Shown here one piece after another: positions 40,932 through 52,689 of a stretch of DNA of 64,000 nt. The notes under the pieces were generated by a model, which had not been told where the DNA came from, made no database searches, and saw only the letters and a list, made by a program, of their open reading frames with translations. The DNA comes from Prorocentrum cordatum (lineage: Eukaryota; Sar; Dinophyceae; Prorocentrales; Prorocentraceae): NCBI GenBank assembly GCA_963575745.1, contig CAUYUJ010020156.1:62001-126000 (forward strand). Reading direction: 5' to 3'. The position numbers and the translations under genes are program-made. The first letter of the stretch is position 1. Each line of letters starts with the position of its first letter.

Positions 40932-41494
40932 CACGCTGCGATGGGCTCGGGCTGCGATCTGGAATCTCCGGGGGGCCTGTGGCGACCCTCGTTCCTGCAG
41001 CTCGCTGAGGACCCTGCAAAAATCCTGGAGCGCATCGCTAGCATGACCTCTCGATCCCCCGACTCCACGATGCTAGCTTGCGAGAGCGACGCGTGAGCCG
41101 CCTGGATGCTCACCTGGCCGTGGCGAGAACATGCGCTCCTCGACAACTCACGCCTCAGAGGCTACGAATCCTGGGGGCCCAGGACGTTTTCCCTCCCAAG
41201 CTCACCCCAAGATCCCCTGAATGGGACCCCAAACTATTCGTGCGCATCGTAAGGCTGCCTGCATGACCCACCCCTCCTCGATTCGGGAGCACGCTGACAT
41301 AGATAAGGGATCCGTGGATCTCGCGAGTGGGCGCCAAATCGATGGATTGGGGAAGGCAAGCCCGTCATATGAGGCCAATGATGCCTAAATCGGTGACGCA
41401 GGCCGCCGATTTCGCAAACGGGACCCGTCGCTAATCCACGCGCCTGAATCCAAGTCAGCGTTCCCTCTATCCATCTCCCTTCCCTCATCCCTGA
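40932..41494. other. Intron DNA, nothing recognised
   Basis: Unique-looking sequence without a repeat or a convincing frame. Confidence 0.45.
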
Positions 41495-41640
41495 TGCTCT
41501 TCATTCTCCTCCTCCTCCACCTCCTCGTCCCTCCTCTTCCGCCTTCTCCTCCTCCTCCTCCTCCTCCTCCTCCTCTTCCTCTTCCTCTTCCTCTTCCTCC
41601 TCCTCCTCCTCCTCCTCCTCCTCCTCCTCTTCCAGCTTTC
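41495..41640 (+). repeat. CTC/CTT microsatellite
   Basis: (CTC)n with CTT blocks (TTCCTCTTCCTCTTCC). Confidence 0.9.
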
Positions 41641-42244
41641 GCGCCGAAGGCCGCTGGGGACCGCGGAGGAGCCTCAAGGGCCACCACTCTGGTGTTGCTA
41701 GAAGGTGCCCCTGGCCCAGGGTGCATCCAGGATTTCCGGAGGCCCCCACGGCTTCCAGAGCACCCCTCACAAGGCCCAGAGGGCCCCAGGAGCTCCAGAA
41801 TTTACCGAGAAGCGTGGGCAGGAGAGCACGGAATCGAATCGATAAGTCGGATCGGCGATCGAAATGAATCGGATCGGCGAAATCGGCAGTCTCGTCGGGA
41901 GAAGTCGAATCGGCGAGAATCAGCAGGCCAGCCGTCGAGAAATCGGAATCCAGATCGGAATCCAGGTCGAATCGGATCGTAGTGGGAAGCCATCGACATC
42001 GGATCGAATCGAATCGGGGGAACCGAAACGAGCCCTGCTGGGGGCACCTCGGGCCAGGGGCACTTTCGGTAACCCCCGAACCGCTGGAGGCCGCCCGAGA
42101 TCTCCGGAGATCGCTGGGGGGGAGGGGGGGGGCAACGTCCGGGGGGGGGGGCAGGCGGGCGCGCTCGCGACGTTCTTCGCCACGATGGGCAACGTTCGGG
42201 GGGTGGGAGGGAAGGCAACGCTCGGGTGGGGGGCTCCTTTTCGT
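41641..42244. repeat. GAATCG-type degenerate repeats
   Basis: 41825-42030 consists largely of GAATCGGATCGGCGAAATCG-like 6-8-nt units. 42110-42220 has GGGGGGCAACGTTCGGGG-type units like those at 44338-44510. Confidence 0.65.
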
Positions 42245-42583
42245 CCTCCTCCTCCTCCTCCTCCTCCTCCTAGGCCTAGTCCTCCTCCTCCTCCTGCTCC
42301 TCCTTCTCCTCCTCCACCTGAAACCTCACTCGTCCCTCCTCCTTCTCCCATGTCCCTCGTCCCTTGTCTCTCGTCCCTCGTCCTCCTCCCTGATCCTCGT
42401 CCCTCCTCCGCGACGCTCCCTCCTCCTCTCCTCTCCTCCTCCTCCTCCGCCTCCTCACTCAGCTCCTCCTCCTCCTCCTCCTCCTCCTCCCCACCATCTC
42501 ATCACCCATCACCATCACCATCACCACATCACCATCACCATCACCATCACCATCACCATCATCCATCATTCATCACATCATCA

Positions 42584-42668
<85 letters not shown>

Positions 42669-42738
42669 GCATCATCATCATCAACATTATCAGCATCAGC
42701 ATCAACATCAGCATCATCATCATCATCATCATCATCAG

Positions 42739-42773
<35 letters not shown>

Positions 42774-43047
42774 GCATAATCATCAGCATCAGCATCAGCA
42801 TCAGCATCAGCATCATCATCATCATCAGCATGATCATCACCACCATTATCATCATCATCATCAGCATCAGCATCAGCATCAGCATCATCATCATCATCAT
42901 CATCAGCAGCATCATCATCATAAACATTATCAGCATCAGCATCAACATCAGCATCATCATCATCATCATCAGCAGCAGCATCATCATCAGCATCATCAGC
43001 ATGATCGTCACCACCATTATCATCATCACCATCATCATCATCATCAG

Positions 43048-43117
<70 letters not shown>

Positions 43118-44330
43118 GCATCATCATCCATCATCATCATCATCATCATCATCCTCATCATCCTCATCCTCATCCTCATCATCCTCATGCTCCTCCTCCT
43201 CCTCCTCCTCCTCCTCCTCCTCCTCGTCCTCCTCCTCCTCATCCTCGTCCTCCTCCTCCTCCCTCGTCCCTCGTCCCTCGTCCCTCGTCTCTCGTCCATC
43301 CTCCCTCATCCCTCCTCCATGATCCCTCCTCCCTTCTCCCTCCTCCCGCCTCCCTCCTGCCTCCTCCCGTCTTCCTACTCCTCCTTCTCCTCCTCCTCGT
43401 CCTCCTCCTCCTCCGCCCTCCTCCCCCGCCATCCTCCGCCGCTCCTCCGGCCTCCTCCTCATCCGCCTCCTCCTCCTCCTCCGCCCTCCACCACCTCACC
43501 ACCTCCACCTCCCCTCCCCCTCTCCTGCTGCTCCTCCTCCTCCTCTCCTCCTCCTCCCCTCCTCCTCCACCCCTTTCGTCATCCGCCTCCTCCCTCCTAC
43601 TCCGCCTCCTCCTCCTCCTCCTCCTCCGCCCCTCCTCCTACTCCGCCTCCACCTCCTCCATCACCACCACCTCCTCCTCCTCCTCCTCCTCCTCCTCCTC
43701 CTCATTCTCCTCTTCCCGTCGTCATCCGCCTCCTACTCCTCCTGAGCCTCCTCCTCCTCCTCCTCCTCCTCCTCCGCCCTCCTCCTCATCTCCCCTCCTC
43801 CTCCTCCTCCTCCTCCTCCTCCGCCTCGTCGTCGTCGTCGTCGTCGTCGTCATCCGCCCCCTCCTCTCTTCCTCTCCTGCACCTCCTCTCCTGCCTCCTC
43901 CCTCCTCTCCTCAATCTCCCCGTCCTCCCCTCATCCTCCGACCTCCTCCTCTCTCCGCCTCTCCTCCTAATTCTCCTCCTCCTCCTCCTTCCTCTTCCTC
44001 GTCGTCGTCGTCATCGTACTCCTCCCCCTCCCTTCCTCCTGCTCCCTCCTCCCCTGCTCCGCCCTCCATCCTCCCTCCTCCCCCCCCTCCTCCGCCCTCC
44101 TCCCTCCGCCCTCCTCCTCCGCCCTCCTCCTCCGCCCTCCTCCTCCTCCTCCTCCTCCTCGTCGTCGTCGTCATCCATCCCATCCTTCTCTTCCTCCTCC
44201 TGCACCTCCTCCTCCTCCTCCTCCTCCTCCTCCTTCTCCCCGTCATCATCCGACTCCTCCTCCTCCTCCTCGTCCTCCTCCTCCTCCGCCTGCTCATCCT
44301 CAACTCCTCCATCCGCTTCTTCTCCCCCCC
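42245..44330 (+). repeat. 2.1-kb TCC / CAT compound microsatellite
   Basis: 42245-42500 TCC-rich, 42500-43180 (CAT)n and (CAG/CAT)n, 43180-44330 TCC-rich with GTC runs (43827, 44003, 44161). The GC-skewed triplets leave a 930-codon plus frame that is not a gene. Confidence 0.97.
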
Positions 44331-44337
44331 GGGATGA

Positions 44338-44510
44338 AGGGCAACGTTCGGGGGCAGCGTTCGGCGGGGGGGCATCGTGTAGGGGCAACGTTCGGGGGCA
44401 ACGTTCGGGAGCAACGTTCGGATGCAACGTTCGGGGGCTAGATCAGGGGCTAGACCGGGGGGGCAACATCCTGGGAGAAACTGGTCGGATCAGGGGCAAC
44501 GTTCGGGAGG
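44338..44510 (+). repeat. GGGGCAACGTTCG 13-mer repeat
   Basis: Six to eight imperfect copies of GGGGCAACGTTCGG, some separated by TAGATCAGGGGCTAGA. Confidence 0.8.
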
Positions 44511-44840
44511 GCGGGCCCTCGGGGGGCGCTGGACGTCACGTGCCGCTTTGCGCAACGCCTCTGGGGCGGAAGGGGGGAGCGAGAGGCGACGAGGCGAGGT
44601 GGAGGAGCGAGATAGGAGGCACAACCGATGAGTCACCCAGAAGCCTCGGGTGGTGACCATGGGGTCCTGTCGGTGAAAGGGCAGGGGGTTGTCCTGCAAA
44701 AACGAGAGCCCCAGCTGGAGCGAGAGAGGAGGAGAACGAGGAAGAACTGAGAAGAAAGGGGGAAGCGGGAAGAGGAGTAAGGAGCAGAGAAGAGGGGCAA
44801 CAGAGAAGAGCGGAGTGGGGAAGAGATCGCGATGGGAGGC

Positions 44841-44893
44841 CTTGATCCTGATTGGGAGGCAGCCCTTGTGGCGCTTGAGAATGTACTCCCAGC
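44841..44893 (-). CDS. NAMPT: NAMPT exon B
   Basis: This 53-nt exon encodes GC|WEYILKRHKGCLPIRIK and matches the NAMPT stretch GWNYILEKYDGHLPIEIK. The acceptor is GCGAAG|GCTGGG and the donor ATCAAG|GCCTCC, an intron beginning with GC. Joining to exon A gives N-P-G-W-E-Y; joining to exon C gives I-R-I-K-A-V-P-E-G, the family order without gap or insertion. It lies 12.2 kb downstream of exon A in a region otherwise made of microsatellite and repeats. It is too short for gene finders that rely on length, but the 17-residue match and the correct phase on both sides make chance unlikely. Confidence 0.88.
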
Positions 44894-45369
44894 CTTCGCA
44901 GGCAAGGCGAGGGGGCGTGGGAAGGGGGGAGGCGTCTACACCTCCTCCTCCTCCTCCTCCTCCTCCTCCTCCGACCCCTTCCGCCTGATAGCTCCTTTGG
45001 TTGGCCTTCTGGACTTCCCCAGAACTTTCCCCACCCACCGGAGCCTCCCCTCCACAGCCTCCAAGCTCCAGAGAGATTTCGTGTTCCTCCTTCTCATCAT
45101 CACCAGCATCATCCTCATCCTCATCCGCATGCTTCCCCCTCCTCACCCCTCCCCCTGCTCCCAATATTCATCCCTCTCAAGTCTCTAGAGCTACACCCTC
45201 TTCTTGGAAAGACCAGGAGGCCCCAAAGAGGCCCCTCAGAGGACCCCCAGAACCCCCCAGAGACCTCAAGAGGGTCTCGAAGAGGCCTCCGCTTCCTCCT
45301 CCATCGCCTCCTCCTCCTCCTCCTCCTCCTCCTCCTCCTCCTCCTCCTCCCCTGCTCGTCCACAAAATG

Positions 45370-45485
45370 TTCCCCCACAGGTTCCACAACGGCTGGGGAA
45401 ACACATAGTCCAATGGATTTGCCAAGCTTTGGCTCAACTGGCGACATTGGTATTTCCAGAAGGGCAGGCGGCAGCGGTGACTCCC
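45370..45485 (-). repeat. PFWK module, copy 2
   Basis: The minus strand encodes LPFWKYQCRQLSQSLANPLD-YVFPQPLWNLWGN, followed on the minus strand by a GGA run (plus CTC at 45296-45350). Confidence 0.6.
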
Positions 45486-45885
45486 TAGGAACTTTCGATC
45501 CGCCACCCTCTTTTGCTTGCAACGGGGTGCTCGGCATAGCACTTGCTGGCCCTTCCAAACTATCCCACTGGCTTCTGGTCGAACCCGCTGGCTACCCATC
45601 GGGGATCTTCTGACCCGGGTCAGTCCAGACCCAGGTCAGCAGGAAACCAAAAACTGCAATGCAGGAAAAACAACTGCAACGCAGGTCTTCGCAAACCCGG
45701 GTCAGACAATAGGCGCGGCCGCCTCGCGGCCACGAGCGGCTCGCTAACCTGGGTCAGCCAGAGGGGTCTTCGCAGGATCCTGCAAGATCTGGCGCTCTGG
45801 CTGACCCCCATTTGCATTGACCCCCGTCTCAAGGCTCCCGAACCCAGAAGCGCTCAGGAAAACCGGGTCCTGTCGCCTTTCCAGC
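45486..45885 (+). repeat. GGGTCAG-rich segment containing a dispersed 60-bp repeat
   Basis: GACCCGGGTCAG-type words recur at 45614, 45637, 45699 and 45754. 45786-45842 (TGGCGCTCTGGCTGACCCCC) is paralogous to 61855-61914. Confidence 0.6.
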
Positions 45886-46717
45886 TAAGCTGGCTCCAAG
45901 GTGGACCAAGACGGCCTCCAAGACGGTCTCCAGGCGTCTCCAAAACGGCCCCAAACTGGCGCCAAGCGGGTCCCAGATTGCTCAAAGATGGCCCAAGACG
46001 GCCCCAGAGGCTCCCAAGACGGCCAAAGATGGCCCAGACGGCCGAAGAGGCCCCCAGACGCCATTTGAGGGCTCCGAGAGAAGAACCATAATGCTCTCAA
46101 GAGGCCAAGTTCGTTTATTGTTTTCGAAGCTGTTCTTATGTCGATCTATCGGGCTTCCGAGCACCCAGGACGGCTCAACAGGGCGCCGAGATCGCCCCAA
46201 GACGGCGCCAGGGCTCCAAGACGGCGCAGGAAAGGCCCCAAGACGGTCCAAAAACACCCCTCCGGGGCTTCCGAACGCCGAAGACGGCCCCACGGGCTAC
46301 CAAGATAGCCTCAAGACGGCCCAAGAGAGCTCCCGGGAGTGACAAAACGGGCCAAGAGGCCCCCAACACGGCCCCAAGAGTGTCCCAAGACGGTCCCACA
46401 GAAATCCACGACGACCGTAAAGCGCCACGAGAGAGCCTGAAGACGGCCCAGACAGGCCCCCAGAGAGGCCTGCGAATGCGTCCGACGGGCCAAGCCCCCA
46501 GAGGCCCCCAACAGGCCCTCAAGAGGCCCCCAAGATGCCCCAAGAGGGCCCCCGCAGGCCTCCTACTCCTCACCCTCCTCCTCCTCCTCCTCCTCCTCCT
46601 CCTCGTTTTCTTTCTCCTTCTCCTCCTCCTCCTCCTCCTCCTCCTCCCGCTCCCCCTCCTCCTCCTCCTCCTCCTCCTCCTCCTCCTCCTCCTCCTCCTC
46701 CTCCTCCTCCTCCTCCC
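45886..46717 (+). repeat. CCAAGACGGCCC repeat block and CTC run
   Basis: 45886-46560 is CCAAGACGGCC(C)-type degenerate repeat; 46560-46717 is (CTC)n with CTT. Confidence 0.75.
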
Positions 46718-46835
46718 CTACGGGTTTCCACCGCGGCTGGGTGAACACCGAGTCCAATATGGTGGCTACAGTTCGGTCCAGCGTTTGGGCGGGTAGGCGT
46801 TTCCAGAAGGGAGGGGGCGGCAGTGGTTCGCCATA
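46718..46835 (-). repeat. PFWK module, copy 3
   Basis: The minus strand encodes PPFWKRLPAQTLDRTVATIL-DSVFTQPRWKPVGE, running straight into a long GGA run (plus CTC at 46560-46717). Confidence 0.6.
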
Positions 46836-46910
46836 ACTAAACAAATCGATGGGTCACAACGGCCAGACTGCCTGCAAACTTCCCAAACATCGCTGGCGAA
46901 TAGTCGCAGA

Positions 46911-47062
46911 TTTAGGTCGGGCAAGTCCCCCTACAGGCGGAGTTTGGAGGAAGAGTTTGAAATAGTCACATCATCTCAAAATACTAAAAAAAAAAACATG
47001 TCCCCTGACAAAAAAAACAATTGTTGAATATTCCTCCTGTAGAGGGACAGGCCCGACTTAAT
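46911..47062. mobile_element. MITE copy 2
   Basis: About 152 bp, same ends (GGTCGGGCAAGTCCCCCTAC ... GTAGAGGGACAGGCCCGACT). Flanks TCGCAGAT and TCGGAGAT are a probable 8-bp target duplication with one change. The centre is poly-A-rich. Confidence 0.85.
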
Positions 47063-47643
47063 CGGAGATGTGCGCGGACGACAAACCTTTAGGCCTTTGC
47101 ACCACTCCTAAATCTGGGAACAGCTCGTTCCTGTGTCACGCCGTCTCGCGATGGTGCCGTTACATAACTGCATGGCGTGAGCAACAACTGGCCTGGCGCC
47201 GGCACTGGCTACGATCTGCGCGTCTTGATAATTACATCAAGTGGAAGGCGTCACTCACCACCGATACCTGAAACAGAGTTGTCAGGCTCATATATCAACA
47301 GGCCCGCCCTCATATGACTGCCTGGACGCTAGCGGCCTCGGCGGCTCAAGTATGGCGGAGGGCTCGAAGTGTCAGGTAACGTTCCCCGTGTGGACCTCTC
47401 TTGGGGCCCTCTTGGGCCGTCTTGAGCGCCTCTTGGACCGTTTTGTTGCTTTCGTGGGCCGTCCTGGGACCCTCTTGGGGTGCTCTTGGGCCGTCTGAGG
47501 GAGATCTTGGGGGCCTCTTGGGCCGTCTTGAGAGCATTTAAGGCCCAAATATCTTGGGCCGTCTTGGACGCTGTTAAGGCCCAAAGGCCGAATGCGCTTC
47601 ATATACATATGCAGCAAACAGGCTGCCAGTCAAGCATTCAGAC
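47063..47643 (+). repeat. Intron DNA with CTTGGGCCGT block
   Basis: 47390-47565 repeats CTTGGGCCGTCTTGAGC-type units; 47063-47389 shows nothing. Confidence 0.55.
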
Positions 47644-47804
47644 TAGGTCGGGCGTGTCCCCCTGCAGGCGGATTTTGACGAAAAATCGAAAATACCCAAA
47701 ACATGCCCCAAACATATTCGAAAATGATCCAGAACAATTCGTCACCTGATTATATTCTTTGACTATTTCTGAATCGTCCCCCTGTAGAGGGACAGGCCCA
47801 ACTC
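47644..47804. mobile_element. MITE copy 3
   Basis: About 161 bp, ends TAGGTCGGGCGTGTCCCCCT and CCTGTAGAGGGACAGGCCCA. No clear target duplication. Confidence 0.8.
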
Positions 47805-48097
47805 AAGCCAAGCACCAAGGCGTTGTCGACCTGCCTCAAGATCGCTGGCCCGAGGCCCCCCGCCTGCCGGAGAGGCCGACGGCGGCGTCACGGGGCAGGA
47901 AGGAGGATGGCTCGACAGACAACACATCAGATACTCGAGTGACCCAAAAGGGGGTCCAGATGAAAGGAGGGGGAGGAGTCACAGAGGCGCTCGCGGCAGT
48001 CTCTCCTCCCTCTGCCTCCAAGGCCGCCGAGGACCTCCGAGGGCCCCCGAGGCCCCTCCGAGGGCACTCCGAGGACACTCACAGGTCACCCAACTTT

Positions 48098-48348
48098 GGG
48101 TGACCCAGAAGGGGATCCAGCTGAAAAGGGGTGGTGCAATAGATTGTGGGCAATTGGATCGCACATGTACTGTGCCGGAGAACTGTATTGCATCGTACTG
48201 CAAGCAATGTGCTGCACGCGAGAATCCAGCAATACATTTGCGCCCTGGAATGTATTGCGCGCCCCCTGTATACTGCAACCCCTCAAATCTATTGCACCCA
48301 ATCTATTGCACTACCCCCTTGTCGCTGGACCCCCTTTTGGGTCAACCC
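48098..48348. mobile_element. Inverted-repeat element, 251 bp
   Basis: The left end GGGTGACCCAGAAGGGGATC and the reverse complement of the right end, GGGTTGACCCAAAAGGGGGT, align for about 58 bp, including GTGCAATAGATTG. The centre is rich in TATTGCA words. A single end-like copy is at 47939-47975. GGTCACCCAACTTTGGGTGACC (perfect palindrome) spans the left boundary at 48084-48105 (written here as two 10-base arms around CT). Confidence 0.7.
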
Positions 48349-49689
48349 GAAGATAACAGGGGAACGCAGGCAAGCCAATGCGTATACTCATGCCCTCGAT
48401 GAGAGCTGGTGGCCTCCAGAAATTCCATGGAACGCTTCTGAGCCGAAATCCGAGTAACAAGAGACTGCATTCGCATAAGCTGTTGGAGATCCGCACGAAT
48501 TATTGGACCCGCGCGGGTGCGCCTCCCTGGCGCGCGGAGCGCGCCAGGGGCGTCGCCGAAGGCGCCGCTAGGAGGGCCTAATGCCGATCCAAGAAATCCG
48601 CGCGGAATTTAGAAAAATTATGTTCAGGCCGCGCCTTCTGCAAGAGGGAAAGGCTCCGAAAGGCGCCTTGCACAATATGGCCAAGCAAAACACCGAAAGG
48701 GTGCAACCTCACCACCACTTGCCATCGCTCGGCCGTCCATTCCCCGTGCATGTTTCGTTGTCGAATTTACTTTTTTTGCTCGATGATCCAGGATGCTCCT
48801 CTACAGTGCGGCGCGGCCGCAAAAACAACTCGTAAGAAACCCAACCCTGAAAACCCACGCGCGAGATGCACCTGAAGGGAACTCCGGAGCACCCTGCACG
48901 CAGCAGCTTCTTCAACGGCTGCGGGAAGTCACCGCGCAGCGCGCGGAGCGAGGAAACCCAGAATAATTAGCCTGACGAAAAGAAAAGGACGTGGCGTCCG
49001 GATGCGCGCCCCCACTGCGAGGCCCTCGCCAAGAAGAAATACACCACGTCCGAGCCGTGCCAAGACCAAGGCCCATCCAGACGCCGGGGGGGGGGGATCG
49101 GGCGGCAGCCTGGAGCCAAAAACCCAGCCCGCAGGTCCGTGGAGGGCCCCAGGCTCCGGGAGGGGGTGGGGCGCCCGCCCTCGGGCTCGCGTCCGAAGGC
49201 CACTGCCTTGACGTTGGAGCGGGCAGTGGCCAACGAACTCTTGCTGGCGGGCGGAGCGGGGGAAGGCCCTGAGATCCTGGCGACTCGATCTTCCCGAGCT
49301 GGACGTCTTCGCCTGGTTTCGGACCCCCGGGACCCTCACAAATGGATCCGGCCCGACAAATGGCGCAGAATGGGGCCCAGGGCTCCAGTCGTGACGTTTC
49401 GCGATTCACGATGTCTCAATTTTCTCGAGCTGTCGCATCTCAAGAGAGGGACGCGCGGGGGCGCAGAGAGAGGGGCGCGGAGCGGGGCGGGAAAGAGCAC
49501 GCGAGCCCCCCCTCGGAGCGCGGCCTGCTCGGTTGAAGACCGTCTTGTTGTAAGTGCAGCTGCGCCGGGCGCAAAACGGCGCGAAATGGAAAAAGAATTT
49601 CTGGGCGGAGGACCCGGCCACATGCATCTGCAAGCATCGCGAGGCAGGTGAGACGGAGGGGGGCGACGAGACGTGAGAGGTGTGCCGAA
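48349..49689. other. Intron DNA, no gene recognised
   Basis: A poly-G run lies at 49086-49096. Plus segment 49300-49430 is paralogous, inverted, to 40070-40200 (shared GGCTCCAGTCGTGA). Frames on both strands carry no motif. Confidence 0.45.
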
Positions 49690-50140
49690 ATGGGCGGGGT
49701 GAGGCCATGCGAACCCTGCCTCTGGGGTCGTTGGAGGAGATCCCTTTGGGCCACAAAGCGTGTAAAGGGTGTGCCAACATGGACGCGCCAGCGCAATGCG
49801 AACCCTCGCACTGGGGTCATCGGTGGAGATCCCCTTTGGGCCACAAACCGGGTCAAGGGTGTGCCAACATAGGTGCGGCGGCGCCATGCGAACCCTCCCA
49901 GTGGGACCTTCGGTGGAGCTCACTGTGGGGCCACGAACCGTGTGAGGGGTATGCCCAATTGGATGCGGTGGTGGCGCGCGAACCCTCCCAATAAGGCCTT
50001 CGGTGGAGTTCCCTATGGGGCCACGAAACGTGTGAGAGGTGTGCCGAATTGGGCGCAATGGCTTCCTGCGGACCCTGCCGCTGCGGCCTTCCGTGGAGCT
50101 CGTTATGGGGCCACGAAGCGTACGAGAGGTGTGCCGAAAT
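49690..50140 (+). repeat. 87-bp satellite, array 1
   Basis: About five units of the form GGGGCCACGAAxCGTGTGAG, GGGTGTGCCGAAATGGGCG, CCATGCGGACCCTGCC, GGGGCCTTCGGTGGAGCTCC. Confidence 0.9.
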
Positions 50141-50144
50141 GTTA

Positions 50145-50680
50145 CTGGTAATGGTGAGAATGTTGATGCTGATGCCGATGAGGCTGATGAGGCAAATGAT
50201 GGTGATGATGACGATGTTGTTGTTGATGGTGATGATGGCGACGACGAATGGTAATGATGATGATGATGAGTATGATGGTGGTGGTGCTTAGAATGTTGAT
50301 GAGCATGTTGATGCTGATATTATGAACGAAGATACTGGTGACGGTGCTGATGATGATGAATATGATGATGATGGTTATGATGATTATGATGATGACGCTG
50401 CTGATGATGATGATGTCGATGGTGAGGTTGATGTTGGCATTGATGTGGCTGTTGATGGTGCTGAGCACGATGATGATGACAAAGATGATTGCACGGATGA
50501 TGACAGTGATTGTGATGGTGATGGAGAGGGTGATGGTGATGGTGGTGGTGGTCATGATGATGCTGTTGATGATAATGCTGGTAGCGCTGATGAAGTTGAC
50601 GGTGATGATGACGATGATAATGACGACGACGACGACGATGCGGAGGCGGACGGGGAGGTGAGGAGGAGGAATGACGCGGG
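50145..50680 (+). repeat. GAT/GATGGT microsatellite
   Basis: (GAT)n with GGT, GAC and GTT interruptions between satellite arrays 1 and 2. Confidence 0.95.
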
Positions 50681-50814
50681 TTGCTGCGGATTCGAAACGA
50701 GAACCACAGACCGCAGGATGGTTGTGAACAAACAACTACAAGCAACAATCAACAACACATCCTGGCGAAAGACCCAACCATGTGCAAATGTGAACACCGC
50801 ATTGTGGGTACGAC

Positions 50815-51790
50815 TTTCGGAGGAGCTCCCTGAGAGGCCACGAAACGCGTGTGAGGGGCGTGCCGACATGGGGCGGGGACAGCACGCGAACCCTCACACT
50901 GGGGCCTTCGGTGGAACTCCATATGAGGCCACGATACCTGTAAGGGGTGTGCTGCGCGACCCTACCGCTGCGGTCTTCGGAAGAAACCCCTATGGGGGCA
51001 CGAAACGTGTGAAGGGTGTGCCGGAACGGGCGCGGTGGCGCCATGCGGACCCTGCCGTTGGAGCCTTCGGTGGAGCTCCCCATGGGGCCACGAAGCGTGC
51101 GAGGGCTGTGCTGAAATTGGCGCGGTGCCACTATGCGGGCCCTGCCGCTGGGACCTTCGGTGGAAATTCCTATGGGGCCATGAAGCTCGTGAGGAATGTG
51201 CCAGATTGGGCGCGGTAGCGGCATGGCGACCCTGCAACTGGGGCCTTCGGTGGAGCTCCTTATGGGGTCACGAACCGTGTGAGGGGTTCGCCGACGCGCG
51301 AACCCTCCCAATGGGGCCTTCGGTGGAGCTCCCTGCGGGGCCACGAAGTGTGAGGGGTGTGCCGACATGGGCTGCGATTGTGGCATGCGGATCCTCCCAC
51401 CAGGGCCTTCGGTGGAGCTCCCTGTGGGGACACGAGACGCGTGAGGGGTGTGCCAAATTGGGTGCGGTGGTGGCATGCGAACCCTGCCGCTGCAGCCTTC
51501 GGTGGAGCTCCCCTCTGGGGGCACGAAGCGTGTGAGGGGTGTGCCAAATTGGGTGCGGTGGCGGCATGCGGGCCCTGCCATTGGGGCCTTCGCTGGAGCT
51601 CCCGAAGGCGAGGTTACGAAACGCGCGAGGGGTGTGCCGAAAATGGGTGCGGCGGTGGCATGCGGACCCTCCCACTGGGGCGTTCGGTTGAACACCTGAG
51701 GGGGCCACGAAACGTGTGAGGAGTTTGCCAAATTGTATGCGGTGGTGGCATTCGGACCCTGGCATTTGGGCCTTCGGTGGAGCTCCCTGC
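50815..51790 (+). repeat. 87-bp satellite, array 2
   Basis: About eleven units at 86-88 bp spacing (for example CCTTCGGTGGA at 51064 and 51151). 87 bp is 29 codons, so the 513-codon minus frame across it is a by-product. Confidence 0.92.
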
Positions 51791-52689
51791 TTGACTCCAC
51801 CTGAAGTTTCCGTGGACACCCACAACAAGAAGTAGATGTATGTACGCCGATCGGCGAGATGAGTTGTCGCGCGCGCGCGTGCTCAGCGCTCGTGCGTGCG
51901 CGATCCCAGGACGTTCCCATGGCCGTGAGATGGTGCCAGGAGGGCCTGAGGCCACAGACGAGAACGTCCAGACGACCCTGACTACCTACCAGACCACCCC
52001 AACCCAACCCGAAGACCCGAATTTCGGGTTGGGGGGGGTATGGGCTCCATATGTGTTTTTTCGACGTTCCCGGACCCCCATCCACTAGAAATCGAGGGTA
52101 AATCCGACCCTTCGGGTTGAGTTGGGGTGGTTTGGCGGGTGGAGAGACCCTGGGGTGACGCCACCCCAACACGATCCCGCCATGGGTTCTTGACCGTCTC
52201 GGGCGGACTCGAAGATGACCAAACACATGAGCCACGAGCGACGCCGCGATGGCCCGATGGCAACACGCTGCATCCACGAGCGCTCAGGGTGGCTCCTGCA
52301 TGAATACGCGACGGCTGCGCGATCCAAGCACGACCGAGATATGATCTCAAAATGACCTCGAGACGATCCTGACATGTCAAGAATGCTGCAAGTTCAGAGC
52401 CCTGTCCGACTTCGAACCGATCCCACCACGGCAGGATCCGTGAACCACCCGGGAAGTTTATTTACAACATTTTTCATGGGTGGGATGTTTGCCTGGCTGA
52501 CCTCAAATTACAATATTAAAGGGGAACCAATAGGCTTCTACGGGGGGTAGGGGGTTCGGACAGGGGGTCATGTACTTCCACTGTCTTCCGCAAATCTTCC
52601 AACGGTCTTCCGCCGTCTTCTGCCTCGTTTTACTTCCATCGGCTTCCGCTAGCGAGCGAAGTGACGAACAGTCAAGAAACTGTTATTGG
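51791..52689. other. Spacer with a 22-bp inverted repeat
   Basis: The arm ACCACCCCAACCCAACCCGA (from 51993) pairs with TCGGGTTGAGTTGGGGTGGT (to 52132) with one mismatch. CCCGAATTTCGGG at about 52016 is palindromic. 52143-52689 shows nothing. Confidence 0.55.

Noticed and set aside
41864-44656. 930-codon plus-strand open frame
   Set aside because: Translation is poly-Ser/Pro/Leu/Ile from TCC and CAT triplets; no domain, so a microsatellite by-product.
50736-52277. 513-codon minus-strand open frame
   Set aside because: A 29-residue periodic translation of the 87-bp satellite; the period is a multiple of three, so stops are avoided by chance in all units.
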